Shown here one piece after another: positions 1 to 6,942 of a stretch of 12,038 bases of DNA. This stretch comes from Stephanodiscus triporus (lineage: Eukaryota; Bacillariophyta; Thalassiosirophyceae; Thalassiosirales; Thalassiosiraceae), in assembly GCA_036939755.1 (NCBI GenBank), contig JALLAZ010000806.1, positions 1 through 12,038 of the forward strand, given 5' to 3'. Made by a program: the position numbers and the translations under genes. How positions within the stretch are numbered: the stretch's first letter is position 1; each line of letters starts with the position of its first letter. The notes beneath the pieces were generated by a model, which had not been told where the DNA came from, ran no database searches, and saw only the letters and a program-made list of their open reading frames with translations.

Positions 1-245
1 CGGGGGCGGGCGGTCCGGGGCATCACCGGGGCGCCCGCCACCCGACACACTCATCGTAAAGAACCTCCCCCATCTAGTACCCCCCAGATAAGTACGTAAT
101 TATAGCGCCGAATGTGATATCCTCGCTGTGTGTTGTCCGCAAACAAAATTGTTGATTCTCAGCCATTGTTGTGGTGTCATTACCAATTATTTTGAAAGAC
201 GGTGCGTCCTAGTGTATTGTCCCCCCATGGCGTAGTGGTGGTCCC
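1..245 (-). other. Retroelement sequence downstream of the recombinase stop (3' non-coding end)
   Basis: This follows the recombinase stop (TAG at 246-248) and should hold part of the 3' terminal repeat block of the element. The first 50 bases are markedly GC-rich and contain CCGGGG twice (about 16-31). A 30-codon minus-strand reading frame runs from an ATG at 166 to a TAG at 74-76 but has no recognisable features. No sequence here matches the leader region at 5190-5470, so any repeat partner lies left of the window or further right. Confidence 0.4.
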
Positions 246-1460
246 CTAGTCGTTTTCAATGATGTGGAGAGTTTCGTCGGGGATGTCTGTGAACGCATTC
301 CCCGCGATGTTGACGAAATTGAATTTGCGTTTCATGTCTCTGGACATGTTGCGTGCGTAGCAAGCCAGCTCCTCCCTGATATATTCTTTGAATGTGGCTC
401 CCCGCCACCGGCCCATCTTTTGTATTTGTGTGTCCGAGTACCCTGCGAGTGCCAAAGCATTAGCTCCTCCACTGCGTAGGGAGTGTGTGTTGATCCGTGC
501 GATTGGAATCCCTTTGGTTGTGGGGTAGAGGAGTTCCGTCGCCGCAGCTTTGAGTGCCCGACTGATGTCCTCCGCTTTTACGTCTGCCCGTGACCCGTTC
601 ACCCAGTAGGACGAAAGGAAGCATTTGGCCGAGCCGTTGTGTTTTCTGATATGAAGGAAACGTCGCCCCAGCGCTCTGACCGGGCAGAGGTAGTCTTCCC
701 CGTTCGCCTCCTGGTATACACAAACACCTTTCCAGCCATTCTTTTGGTTGTCTAGTTTCATTGTTGCTCCGTCCGCCGACGCGATTAGGCTTGAGGTTGC
801 GGTCCGCGAGAGGCATCTGAGTTGTCCGGATGCGTTCTTTTTGAAGAACGTGATATCTTCAAATTTGAATTGCACGGTCCGCTTTGTCTCGTTCCGTGTG
901 CCCTTTATTGTGTATTCTCCGATCCGGAGGAGATAATAGAATGCAATTAGCGTTAGGTCTCCGATTGCCCGTTCCAATTCTGTTGCATTTCCATCACGGC
1001 CGTTCTCTGCGAGGAGTTCGGGGACGTCTGCTTCGACTGGCAGTTGTTTTGTTGTTGGCGGGTCCTCTTTTCGCCATCCGTCGAGGATTTGGGATAGTCG
1101 CGGTAATAGGCGTTCGCTGCCTGTCATTTTTGTTGGGTTGGTACCACAGGCCAGCGCGATCTCCTGTCCAACGGCCGTGATAGCGCCAATGACTGTTCCA
1201 GCCGCGACGCGCTTTCCCCTGCCGAAGAGTCCTTGTCGGACTCTAGCGGCGAACCCTGTGAGGACACGCACTTTGGTCGTGTACTGCACCCCCTGTACGT
1301 AAGGGTCCAATCCCAAAGGTCGGACATAGTTGGTCCAATTTGCCCAATGTGTCTTCCGATTGTTGGTAGTCGCTGCCACTCGCCCAGCGTGATACCCTTC
1401 ATCTGCAATGCGGAAATCACGCGCGTAATCACTCCTGAATCGAATTGGAAGACTGTCCAC
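246..1460 (-). CDS. Tyrosine recombinase (phage-integrase family) of the YR retrotransposon
   Basis: This would integrate the circular cDNA of the element by site-specific recombination, replacing the DDE integrase of LTR elements. In the 404 residues the catalytic set is visible: Arg179 in FYYLLRIGEYT, the H-x-x-R box with His326 and Arg329 (NTHSLRSGG), Trp352 in MGRWRG at the usual His/Trp position, and the nucleophile Tyr360 in FKEYIREE. Residues about 20-110 (for example TGFAARVRQGLFGRGKRV) look like the N-terminal core-binding domain. The listed start is a GTG; the frame opens just after a TAA near 1491-1493 and has no ATG until Met112. The first 337 nt overlap the RT ORF, and this frame is -1 relative to it. 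N-terminal expression therefore needs frameshifting, a non-AUG start or splicing. The catalytic domain appears intact. Confidence 0.9.
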   Translation of the reverse strand: MDSLPIRFRSDYARDFRIADEGYHAGRVAATTNNRKTHWANWTNYVRPLGLDPYVQGVQYTTKVRVLTGFAARVRQGLFGRGKRVAAGTVIGAITAVGQEIALACGTNPTKMTGSERLLPRLSQILDGWRKEDPPTTKQLPVEADVPELLAENGRDGNATELERAIGDLTLIAFYYLLRIGEYTIKGTRNETKRTVQFKFEDITFFKKNASGQLRCLSRTATSSLIASADGATMKLDNQKNGWKGVCVYQEANGEDYLCPVRALGRRFLHIRKHNGSAKCFLSSYWVNGSRADVKAEDISRALKAAATELLYPTTKGIPIARINTHSLRSGGANALALAGYSDTQIQKMGRWRGATFKEYIREELACYARNMSRDMKRKFNFVNIAGNAFTDIPDETLHIIEND

Positions 1461-3982
1461 GAGGCCTGATGCGGGAGCGGGAATTTGGAGTTAAAAAGGG
1501 TGAGTAAGTCAGTATGTGATTTGCAATGCCACTCTGGGACGCTGCCGAACGACCGTGAAGGGATGTCCGTGAGCGCATTCTCGATTCCCGGGATGTGTAT
1601 TGGTGTGATAGGACACGAGCGGGTGATGTTGAGGCGCAGCGCCAACGCGCGAACGAGTTGAGCCGCCACCCGTGATTTTTTGGACGCCATTTTGGTAGCC
1701 CAACTGACCGATGGGGAGTTGTCGCTTAGCAGCGCAACATGTTTGTGGGCTAAGTTGGGAGCGACTCCTTCCAGGCAGAGCCAGAGGAGTAGCATACCGG
1801 CCATCTCTAAGTCGGAGTTTGTGAGTGATCCTTTTGGGTTGTCGAAAGAGACGAGCGCGTTGGAGATTTCCCGTGGCCATTGTAGTCGGAAAACGGTGGG
1901 CGGTAAGCCCGAACGTTCCCCGAGGACTACCCCTCCGACGCCGTGGCTGGAGGCGTCGACGATCCCAATGTAGTCCGGCCACGCAGCCACCAGGTCCTTG
2001 CATTCCGTTGGGTGAGCCGTCGAAGTCCGTAATATCGTGCGGATATCCCTCATTGCTTCCAGCAGGGCTCCGTTCCGATGGAGATAAACCACCTTTGGGC
2101 GTCGCTGTATGACCCAATTGCACGGGCTCAGGAGTCCGCGTCCTTCCCGTAGTGCTATGAAGGCATGCCGCAGTTTCGCCGTTACCGATTCGAACTCAGC
2201 GAACGGGATGCCCCGCCTCGCCCTGGTTGCGCCTCGTATCCATTGGTGGAGTATTGTGAGGAGCGCGGCTCGTTTTGCTTCTTCAAGCCATATTGTCTTG
2301 TTAACGCCATCAAAATCGAATCCCAGGAGGCATTTCGTTGTTTCGAACGTGCCGTCCCCTTTCCGTAGTTTCTTGTCCGATATTGGATCCTTTGTCGCGT
2401 CCTCATTGGGTGGGAACACGTCGTGAATTCCGTGCATTATTCCCCTTGCAACGTGTTCCACCTGCTCCTTTGACGTAGGGATGATGCACGATATGAAATC
2501 GTCGACGTACACCTCGAGAATGTATCGTAGGGCGTCGGCCTTCTGTGCACTGTTAACATTGGTGTTCGCGGCCCCTGCCCAGTGTTCAAATTTGTGGTGT
2601 GGGAGGGACCCTATTTTTGTTTCAATATATTCCACTGCCACGTCCCTTGCGGTTTCCGAAGCGGCGCAAAAGTAGGGGGGGGATTCCACCCATCCCATCT
2701 GGAGTGAAGTAGGGACCACCAGCCGGCGGGGTTCGCCAGGCGCTTGCGGCCACACATAGCAAAAATTCCATTCCTCCCCCGCACGACAGTTCAGCCGCCA
2801 GAAACCATCTTGTATGTCCCATTTTGCCATAAGGATTACCGCATCGTCATCAGTTTCGGCGAATGCGTGTATAATGCGCTTGAGCGAGTGTCCCAGCTGG
2901 TCGATTGCCCCCCTTGGTGCAAGCTTCTGCGTTGTATCGTTTACGGATTCGATCACGCCGCCATCCTCCAACCGAAGTGAGAATGACAGATCCAAGATTG
3001 ACCGATACGCCCTCGATTTGTGGGGGATTGCAGCCACCGGAGACACCTTGAGTTGGCTCGGGTGGTTATGCTTGATATCGTCCCATAGCACCACGCGCGC
3101 TTGACCGTTCGCGACCTTGTTAGCGACTTCCTCCGCGAAGTGTTTTATAGCATCTGGTTCCAGGGCGGATTTGTGAGGTCCCCGATCGATCGCTGCTTGG
3201 ATCTCGTCCAATGTCCAGTTGCGACCCGTTTGAGTTGGGCACCCAAACTTCTCCCAGTCTGCGAGTAGATCAGCTGCCTCGTGCTTTTGCGCGAGTCCCT
3301 GTGGTGCCATTTCCTTGTCCTCAGCTGTTTTTGTTCGTTGTTCCCAGTGGGTTGGTTCGAGGGACTCCTTCCCTTCGTGTTGTGTCCATTGTCCTTTGAT
3401 GGGTTGCCCCCGCAAGGTTTCATTGCGGAGGAGTTTGTTTTGTTTCCGTAGTAATTTCGTGGTGGCTCCGGTTGCAATTTCGCCCGTTGTAGTGATGATG
3501 GGGGGGTCTAGCAACCCCCCCCCTTTTTGCGCCGGTTGTTGTTTTCCTACGTGGATATTGCTCTCCACCATGGTGTCCGTGTCACTGTCTCCGTCCGCCG
3601 TTGCCGTTGTCTCGTCGCACTTACCTTGTCCGTTGTCGAGCAACTCCCTTGGTAGGACTCTTCCGTCGCCCTTTTCCTTTGTTGCCGTTACCATTCCCGT
3701 TGCCTGCTGTGTATGCGGTTGGTTAGACGGGGTTGCCGAGGGTACATGGCCCTCCAGGATTTTGTTTGGTACCCTGATTGGTTTCGAATCTAAATAATTG
3801 ATGGGCGCATTTAAGTTTATCTGTTTGGTACGCTCGCCATCCTTACCGCGTAGAATTGTCCTCGCTTGTGCGGTGTCCGGTGATGTGGTGAGTGTTTTGT
3901 TGCCCCCTGTCATGCCTTGGCTGTGTTTGTCTCCCTTTCCCCCCATTTCATGTCCCTCCGTAAGGATGCGAAGCCTTCGCAT
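1124..3982 (-). CDS. Reverse transcriptase / RNase H polyprotein of the YR retrotransposon
   Basis: A 952-aa open frame from a true ATG. Residues 1-230 are low-complexity and polar (Thr, Gly, Lys, Asn) and not recognised. RT covers about 270-575: LKVSPVAAIPHK (311-322), first catalytic Asp389 in AKWDIQDGFW, VPTSLQMGWVESPPYF (423-438), and the YVDD box at 492-495 (codons 2509-2498), then CLLGFDFDG (551-559). RNase H covers about 664-810 with acidic residues Asp676 (GIVDASSHG), Glu726 (SDLEMAG), Asp754 (LLSDNS) and Asp806 (ENALTDIPSR). No protease was recognised. The tail after about 845 is coded in the region shared with the recombinase. The final TGA (1126-1124) overlaps an in-frame recombinase ATG as ATGA. 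The ORF is in the same frame as the gag C-terminal half upstream, separated by one TGA and 19 sense codons. It makes cDNA from the element RNA, presumably in Gag particles. Confidence 0.93.
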   Translation of the reverse strand: MRRLRILTEGHEMGGKGDKHSQGMTGGNKTLTTSPDTAQARTILRGKDGERTKQINLNAPINYLDSKPIRVPNKILEGHVPSATPSNQPHTQQATGMVTATKEKGDGRVLPRELLDNGQGKCDETTATADGDSDTDTMVESNIHVGKQQPAQKGGGLLDPPIITTTGEIATGATTKLLRKQNKLLRNETLRGQPIKGQWTQHEGKESLEPTHWEQRTKTAEDKEMAPQGLAQKHEAADLLADWEKFGCPTQTGRNWTLDEIQAAIDRGPHKSALEPDAIKHFAEEVANKVANGQARVVLWDDIKHNHPSQLKVSPVAAIPHKSRAYRSILDLSFSLRLEDGGVIESVNDTTQKLAPRGAIDQLGHSLKRIIHAFAETDDDAVILMAKWDIQDGFWRLNCRAGEEWNFCYVWPQAPGEPRRLVVPTSLQMGWVESPPYFCAASETARDVAVEYIETKIGSLPHHKFEHWAGAANTNVNSAQKADALRYILEVYVDDFISCIIPTSKEQVEHVARGIMHGIHDVFPPNEDATKDPISDKKLRKGDGTFETTKCLLGFDFDGVNKTIWLEEAKRAALLTILHQWIRGATRARRGIPFAEFESVTAKLRHAFIALREGRGLLSPCNWVIQRRPKVVYLHRNGALLEAMRDIRTILRTSTAHPTECKDLVAAWPDYIGIVDASSHGVGGVVLGERSGLPPTVFRLQWPREISNALVSFDNPKGSLTNSDLEMAGMLLLWLCLEGVAPNLAHKHVALLSDNSPSVSWATKMASKKSRVAAQLVRALALRLNITRSCPITPIHIPGIENALTDIPSRSFGSVPEWHCKSHTDLLTLFNSKFPLPHQASWTVFQFDSGVITRVISALQMKGITLGEWQRLPTIGRHIGQIGPTMSDLWDWTLTYRGCSTRPKCVSSQGSPLESDKDSSAGESASRLEQSLALSRPLDRRSRWPVVPTQQK
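3966..3982. repeat. Near-perfect palindrome on the RT start codon
   Basis: Eight bases (ATGCGAAG) are followed by one base and their exact reverse complement, so the RT ATG lies at the edge of a potential hairpin (about 7 bp with a 3-nt loop in RNA). It starts 57 nt downstream of the gag TGA on the minus strand. It may modulate initiation or readthrough, or be chance. Confidence 0.5.
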
Positions 3983-4039
3983 GGCCCCTATTGTCCCCTG
4001 TCCCAGTTTTTGTTTCTTTTTCTCCCTCGTAAGCGCGTG

Positions 4040-4697
4040 TCAGGCTTGTTGTCCCTCCGTGCGCAGGCGCTTTTCCGGATTTCCCCCCCCTTGTTCCCTG
4101 GCCCTCGCCACAACAGCAGTTACCCCTGGGGTGAGCATACTGACCACCTCCTCGGCGAACGTGTCCGGGATGGCGTTCCGGGGCACATGGCCATTCTTGA
4201 ACTGGCAATTTGCGAAGGTGCACCGGCCGAGGATATGCGACCAACAGATATAGGGGCGCCCGTTCGCCACAAACTCCGGGATCGTCGGTAGGTCGGTGAT
4301 CCGTTTGTTGGCCCCATCGAGGATGTCCGTCAGCCTGATGCGGTAGCCCCTAAGGGAGACGTACTCGCTCATCATGGCCATGGGGGCCCGTGACTTGGCT
4401 GCCGACATCGTCGATAGCGCCATCATTATGGATCTCGGTTGGGATTCCCCCCTGACCGAATCCCCCTTGGGTGGTGGGTGTTCCCCCCCCTCGTTGCCCT
4501 TGTTCCCCTCCCTGTACGGCTTGCCCCCCGTCGAATCCACCGCGTGGTGTGCCGGCCAGGAAATTGAGTTCCGAGTGGACGGACACCCCCCCCCCTCCGT
4601 CGACCAGACTGTAGTCGTCGGTGAGCCGAGCGGGCGCGCCCGCGCCCGTACCCCCCCCCAGTCCCGTACCCCCCCCCAGTCCACGAAGGTAGTTCAT
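4040..4697 (-). CDS. Gag-like protein with CCCH-type zinc finger; coded in two frames (frameshift)
   Basis: The likely start is the ATG at 4697. The first part, in the frame ending at a TAG at 4350, is glycine-rich (MNYLRGLGGGTG...) and contains a plausible structured stretch, GVSVHSELNFLAGTP. The second part, in the frame that ends at TGA 4042-4040, contains MSEYVSLRGYRIRLTDIL and a Cys/His finger C-x7-C-x4-C-x5-H at 4246-4187 (CWSHILGRC, then NCQFKNGH). This resembles CCCH fingers more than the retroviral CCHC knuckle. Going from the first to the second frame needs one nucleotide to be skipped (+1) between about 4500 and 4440; G8 (4483-4490) and G6 (4447-4452) tracts on the coding strand lie there. 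It could be a mutation in a homopolymer or programmed +1 frameshifting. Role as nucleocapsid/Gag is inferred from position and finger. Confidence 0.6.
4647..4682. repeat. Perfect 18-bp tandem duplication with C9 tract
   Basis: Two identical 18-bp units, 4647-4664 and 4665-4682, each CGTA followed by nine C and AGTCC. On the minus strand in the gag N-terminal frame each adds six residues (TGLGGG), so the duplication keeps frame. Together with C10 at 4576-4585 and C8 at 4483-4490 it makes this part of gag prone to slippage. Confidence 0.9.
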
Positions 4698-4742
4698 TTG
4701 TTGTCCCCCGTGGTTGGTTTGCCTTGCGCTGTTTCGGTTTGT

Positions 4743-5132
4743 CTAATTGTTCGCGTCGTCGTGGTCGTCGTTCGCGGTACGTCGGTGCGCTAGGCGCCCC
4801 CACCGGCCTGTTTCGGAATCGACGGCGTCCGAGTCGAAGTAATACTCGGAGGACCCCCCACTGCTGGACGAATCGCTTGTTGGCGTGCCCTCGTCGCGTT
4901 CCGCGAACAGAATGATGACCCTACCGAGGACGAGCGAGTGAAGCAGGACCCCTTGCGGTGGAGTGGGTTGCTGGAATTCAGTGATGTCGATGTGATGCTC
5001 CCAGACGTCGTACCCCAAGTTTCGAATGTCTCGCACCAGAATGCGGGCGTTGGGGCGTGCCGTTGCGTAAATAACCACTTCGCCACGCGGCAGGTGTATG
5101 TGCTGGTAGCGCTCTTGGGGAGGGTTATCCAT
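4743..5132 (-). CDS. ORF1 of the retrotransposon, small acidic protein of unknown function
   Basis: About 129 residues from the ATG at 5132 (the frame is open to 5189 but only through a TTG). I do not recognise the family. The first 80 residues have regular alternation of hydrophobic and charged positions (HLPRGEVVIYATARPNARI, VRDIRNLGYDVWEHHIDI, LVLGRVIILFAE), which reads like an alpha/beta fold. The tail is a Ser-rich acidic linker (TSDSSSSGGSSEYYFDSDA), then a basic patch and an Asp/Asn-rich end. It stops at TAG 4745-4743. The frame then stays open for 15 codons into the gag ATG at 4697 and on through the first gag segment, so one UAG separates ORF1 from gag. It may be a separate protein or an N-terminal extension of Gag made by readthrough. 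Confidence 0.55.
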   Translation of the reverse strand: MDNPPQERYQHIHLPRGEVVIYATARPNARILVRDIRNLGYDVWEHHIDITEFQQPTPPQGVLLHSLVLGRVIILFAERDEGTPTSDSSSSGGSSEYYFDSDAVDSETGRWGRLAHRRTANDDHDDANN

Positions 5133-5203
5133 GAACGGGCAACTGTTTTTTGGTGTTGTATTTTTTAGATCCAGTCGTCCGCTGCGCAAAGGAGTGTAAT
5201 GTC

Positions 5204-5223
5204 CGCGCTTCCGTTAGACGCGG
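5204..5223. repeat. Leader direct repeat, copy 1 (20 bp)
   Basis: CGCGCTTCCGTTAGACGCGG occurs here and again at 5268-5287, exact over 20 bp, with starts 64 bp apart. Each copy has CGCG near both ends and could form a short stem. It lies just upstream of the retroelement ORF1 (minus strand), so it is presumably leader sequence of the element. Confidence 0.85.
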
Positions 5224-5267
5224 GGGATATTTTGGTCCCTTTGTTTTTCTGTTGTGCTGCTGCTGTT

Positions 5268-5287
5268 CGCGCTTCCGTTAGACGCGG
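5268..5287. repeat. Leader direct repeat, copy 2 (20 bp)
   Basis: Second exact copy of the 20-bp repeat at 5204-5223. The 44 bp between the copies are T/G-rich. No copy is present in 1-245 on either strand. Confidence 0.85.
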
Positions 5288-5371
5288 CTGTTTGCCGAGG
5301 CGATGGGGTTGCGCTTGCTTATCTACTACTAACCCGGCAAGCAGCGGAGAGCATGGTGCTGTCGACCCAAA

Positions 5372-5394
5372 CGGAATGAGCTTCCCTCATTCCG
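5372..5394. repeat. Hairpin: 9-bp perfect stem, 5-nt loop
   Basis: CGGAATGAG (5372-5380), loop CTTCC, CTCATTCCG (5386-5394). A perfect 9-bp stem with a tight loop, 85 bp right of the 20-bp repeats. It may be part of the 5' terminal structure of the retroelement, for example an RNA packaging or cDNA circle-joining element; the role is not shown. Confidence 0.7.
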
Positions 5395-6942
5395 CTTACG
5401 TCGGGGTCTGTCCATCGTCCCAACCTGGTGCGCGCGCATCGCGCTGCCCTGTTTGTTCTGTTTAGCTACCTAGGGACTTACGTAGGATTAAAGTATTTCG
5501 AGAGAGGAGTGAACTTCTGCTCTGACCGTGACACCGAGAAGCCGCCTGCTTCTGGATCCTTTTCACGCCCTCAGAAGTTTGGTGTTGGTGAGTTGCCACG
5601 ATGATGATGATGACGATGATGGGCGCGAAGCCGCGGTGTTGCCCGTCTTGGGGGCGGCTGCGATGAACGTCGATTGTCGTGTTGATATCGAGTTATCGTT
5701 TGGCTGGTGCTACAGCAATGGCGGCCGGAGAGCCTGGACCGTTAGTTGTGTCGCCGCGTGGGCGGAGTGTGAACGGCGTGGCGGAGATGGCCGGTGTGTT
5801 GCGCGTGTCTACTAAGCCCGACACGATTTTTTGATGCTCGACTCGCCTGCCACGCCCGCGGATTGATCTCTCTGCTGCTGATCCCCCTGGTTCCCCATTA
5901 TAGCCGCGTGTTGTACCTTGCTTGGCTTCCCTTTCATCGTTGATGTTCGAGTTGAACTTACCATCGCCACGCGAGGCGGTATGTATTGGTCGCTCCTGCC
6001 CTGGCCGATACTATGCCATAGTTTCTTTGCGTCCGTCTAATCAATATTTAACCCTTCCCATTCTTAAATATCCCTCACAGACTCCATGTTCACACTAACT
6101 TCTCAAGGAACGTCCGACTACAACGACATCTGCTGTGTGTAATCAGACCAAGGAAAACATCAAGGAGTACTATTTTTTTCTCTGCACTACGGCGTTTAAT
6201 TTGAGTTAATATTTCTATTTGTTACGGGAAACTTTTGATATTTCTGTACATCATCTGGGATACATCAGCTTGGGCTTGGGCTTGGGCTTGAGGGGAAAGG
6301 TGAGTTGTTGCCATGACATGGGATGTTGCAAGTTGTGTGCAGTGCATGTGCTGTGCTGGCAATTCCACAAGCCGCAAATATTGCCTCGGAATCCTGTTTA
6401 AGTTCATCGAGCCTCTTTCGGAGATCTTTCCATCTTCGTGAGGAGTATCTAAATGGACGATTCATCCCAAAGATTTCCATCGAATTATTTCGCGAGCACA
6501 AATATTCACAACTACTTTTTATCGCTCACACACGGCCTCCTTTTTTTACACTTTGACCCCAACCGCAGATACGACTCAGTGTACAATACAATACCTACAC
6601 ATACGTAGCATCAGGATTTTCCAAGACTCGTGACTCCAGGCACAAAAGAGAAGAAATCAATCATCCAAACTTCACCCAAGACTTCTCTTTAGGACTCCGC
6701 TGTCAACAAGAGCACTCCTGCTTGGGCCCACCGTTGCGCACTGGCAGCATCGAAATTGCTTGCACCCTACCGGTACATTACTCTCATGATCCAAACCAAG
6801 TGATAGGCTGTGACATACCCACCACCACCGTGTTGTCGATTGACGTCACGCTATCGGGCCTTCGCGCCCGCCCCCGCCCTCGCCCATCAATTGGTTCGCC
6901 ACGCCCCACGCTAGCCTCAAATTCGCATCCTACTCCTAAATA
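5395..6942. other. Intergenic region between retroelement leader and kinase gene; no gene recognised
   Basis: The right end of the retrotransposon probably lies in the first few hundred bases, where composition is still GC-rich like the element; from about 6020 the sequence becomes AT-richer. An ATG/ACG-type trinucleotide microsatellite lies at 5599-5621 and a CTTGGG hexamer repeat at 6269-6290. A 95-codon plus-strand frame at 5528-5815 starts at GTG, contains the microsatellite as poly-Asp and shows no domain. Short frames around 6219-6556 occur on both strands without codon structure. The last 200 bp hold the kinase promoter. Confidence 0.5.
6841..6848. promoter_or_regulatory. CRE-like bZIP site TGACGTCA
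   Basis: A perfect 8-bp palindrome, followed by CGC, begins 102 bp upstream of the kinase ATG and ends 94 bp before it. TGACGTCA is the core for CREB/ATF-class bZIP factors; in the diatom Phaeodactylum tricornutum, CO2/cAMP-responsive promoter elements are built from TGACGT and ACGTCA. Function here is inference from sequence and position; an 8-bp match can occur by chance. Confidence 0.4.

Larger units (their letters stand above)
1..5394 (-). mobile_element. Tyrosine-recombinase (DIRS/Ngaro-order) LTR-less retrotransposon, 3' end cut by window
   Basis: The minus strand carries, in order, a small ORF1, a gag-like region with a Cys/His finger, a reverse transcriptase plus RNase H, and a tyrosine recombinase. 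RT-RH followed by a tyrosine recombinase, with no DDE integrase and no aspartic protease recognised, defines the YR retrotransposon order. No methyltransferase domain was seen, which fits the Ngaro/PAT side better than classical DIRS1, but that placement is inference. RT-RH and recombinase are open throughout with catalytic residues present, so the copy looks young; the gag region is in two frames. The 5' boundary is uncertain: the leader with its direct repeats and hairpin is included, and the true end may lie further right. The 3' boundary is beyond position 1. I found no convincing split direct repeat or inverted repeat shared between 1-245 and 5190-6060. Confidence 0.85.

Noticed and set aside
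460..816. 118-codon minus-strand frame inside the recombinase
   Set aside because: Alternative frame of the recombinase catalytic domain.
1509..2123. 204-codon minus-strand frame inside RNase H
   Set aside because: Alternative frame of the RT-RH ORF, which carries all the conserved residues.
3315..3797. 160-codon plus-strand Ser/Val-rich frame opposite the RT N-terminus
   Set aside because: Antisense of a Thr/Gly/Asn-rich low-complexity stretch; no membrane or domain pattern that stands on its own.
5300..5350. Possible tRNA-like or primer-site sequence (GCCGAGGCGATGGGG... with GCTTGC/GCAAGC pairing)
   Set aside because: No T-loop consensus and no cloverleaf could be drawn.
5199..5465. 88-codon plus-strand frame over the leader repeats
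   Set aside because: Lies antisense to the retroelement leader and translates repeats and a hairpin; non-coding structure explains it better.
5528..5815. 95-codon plus-strand frame with poly-Asp
   Set aside because: GTG start, poly-Asp comes from a microsatellite, and no conserved features are visible.
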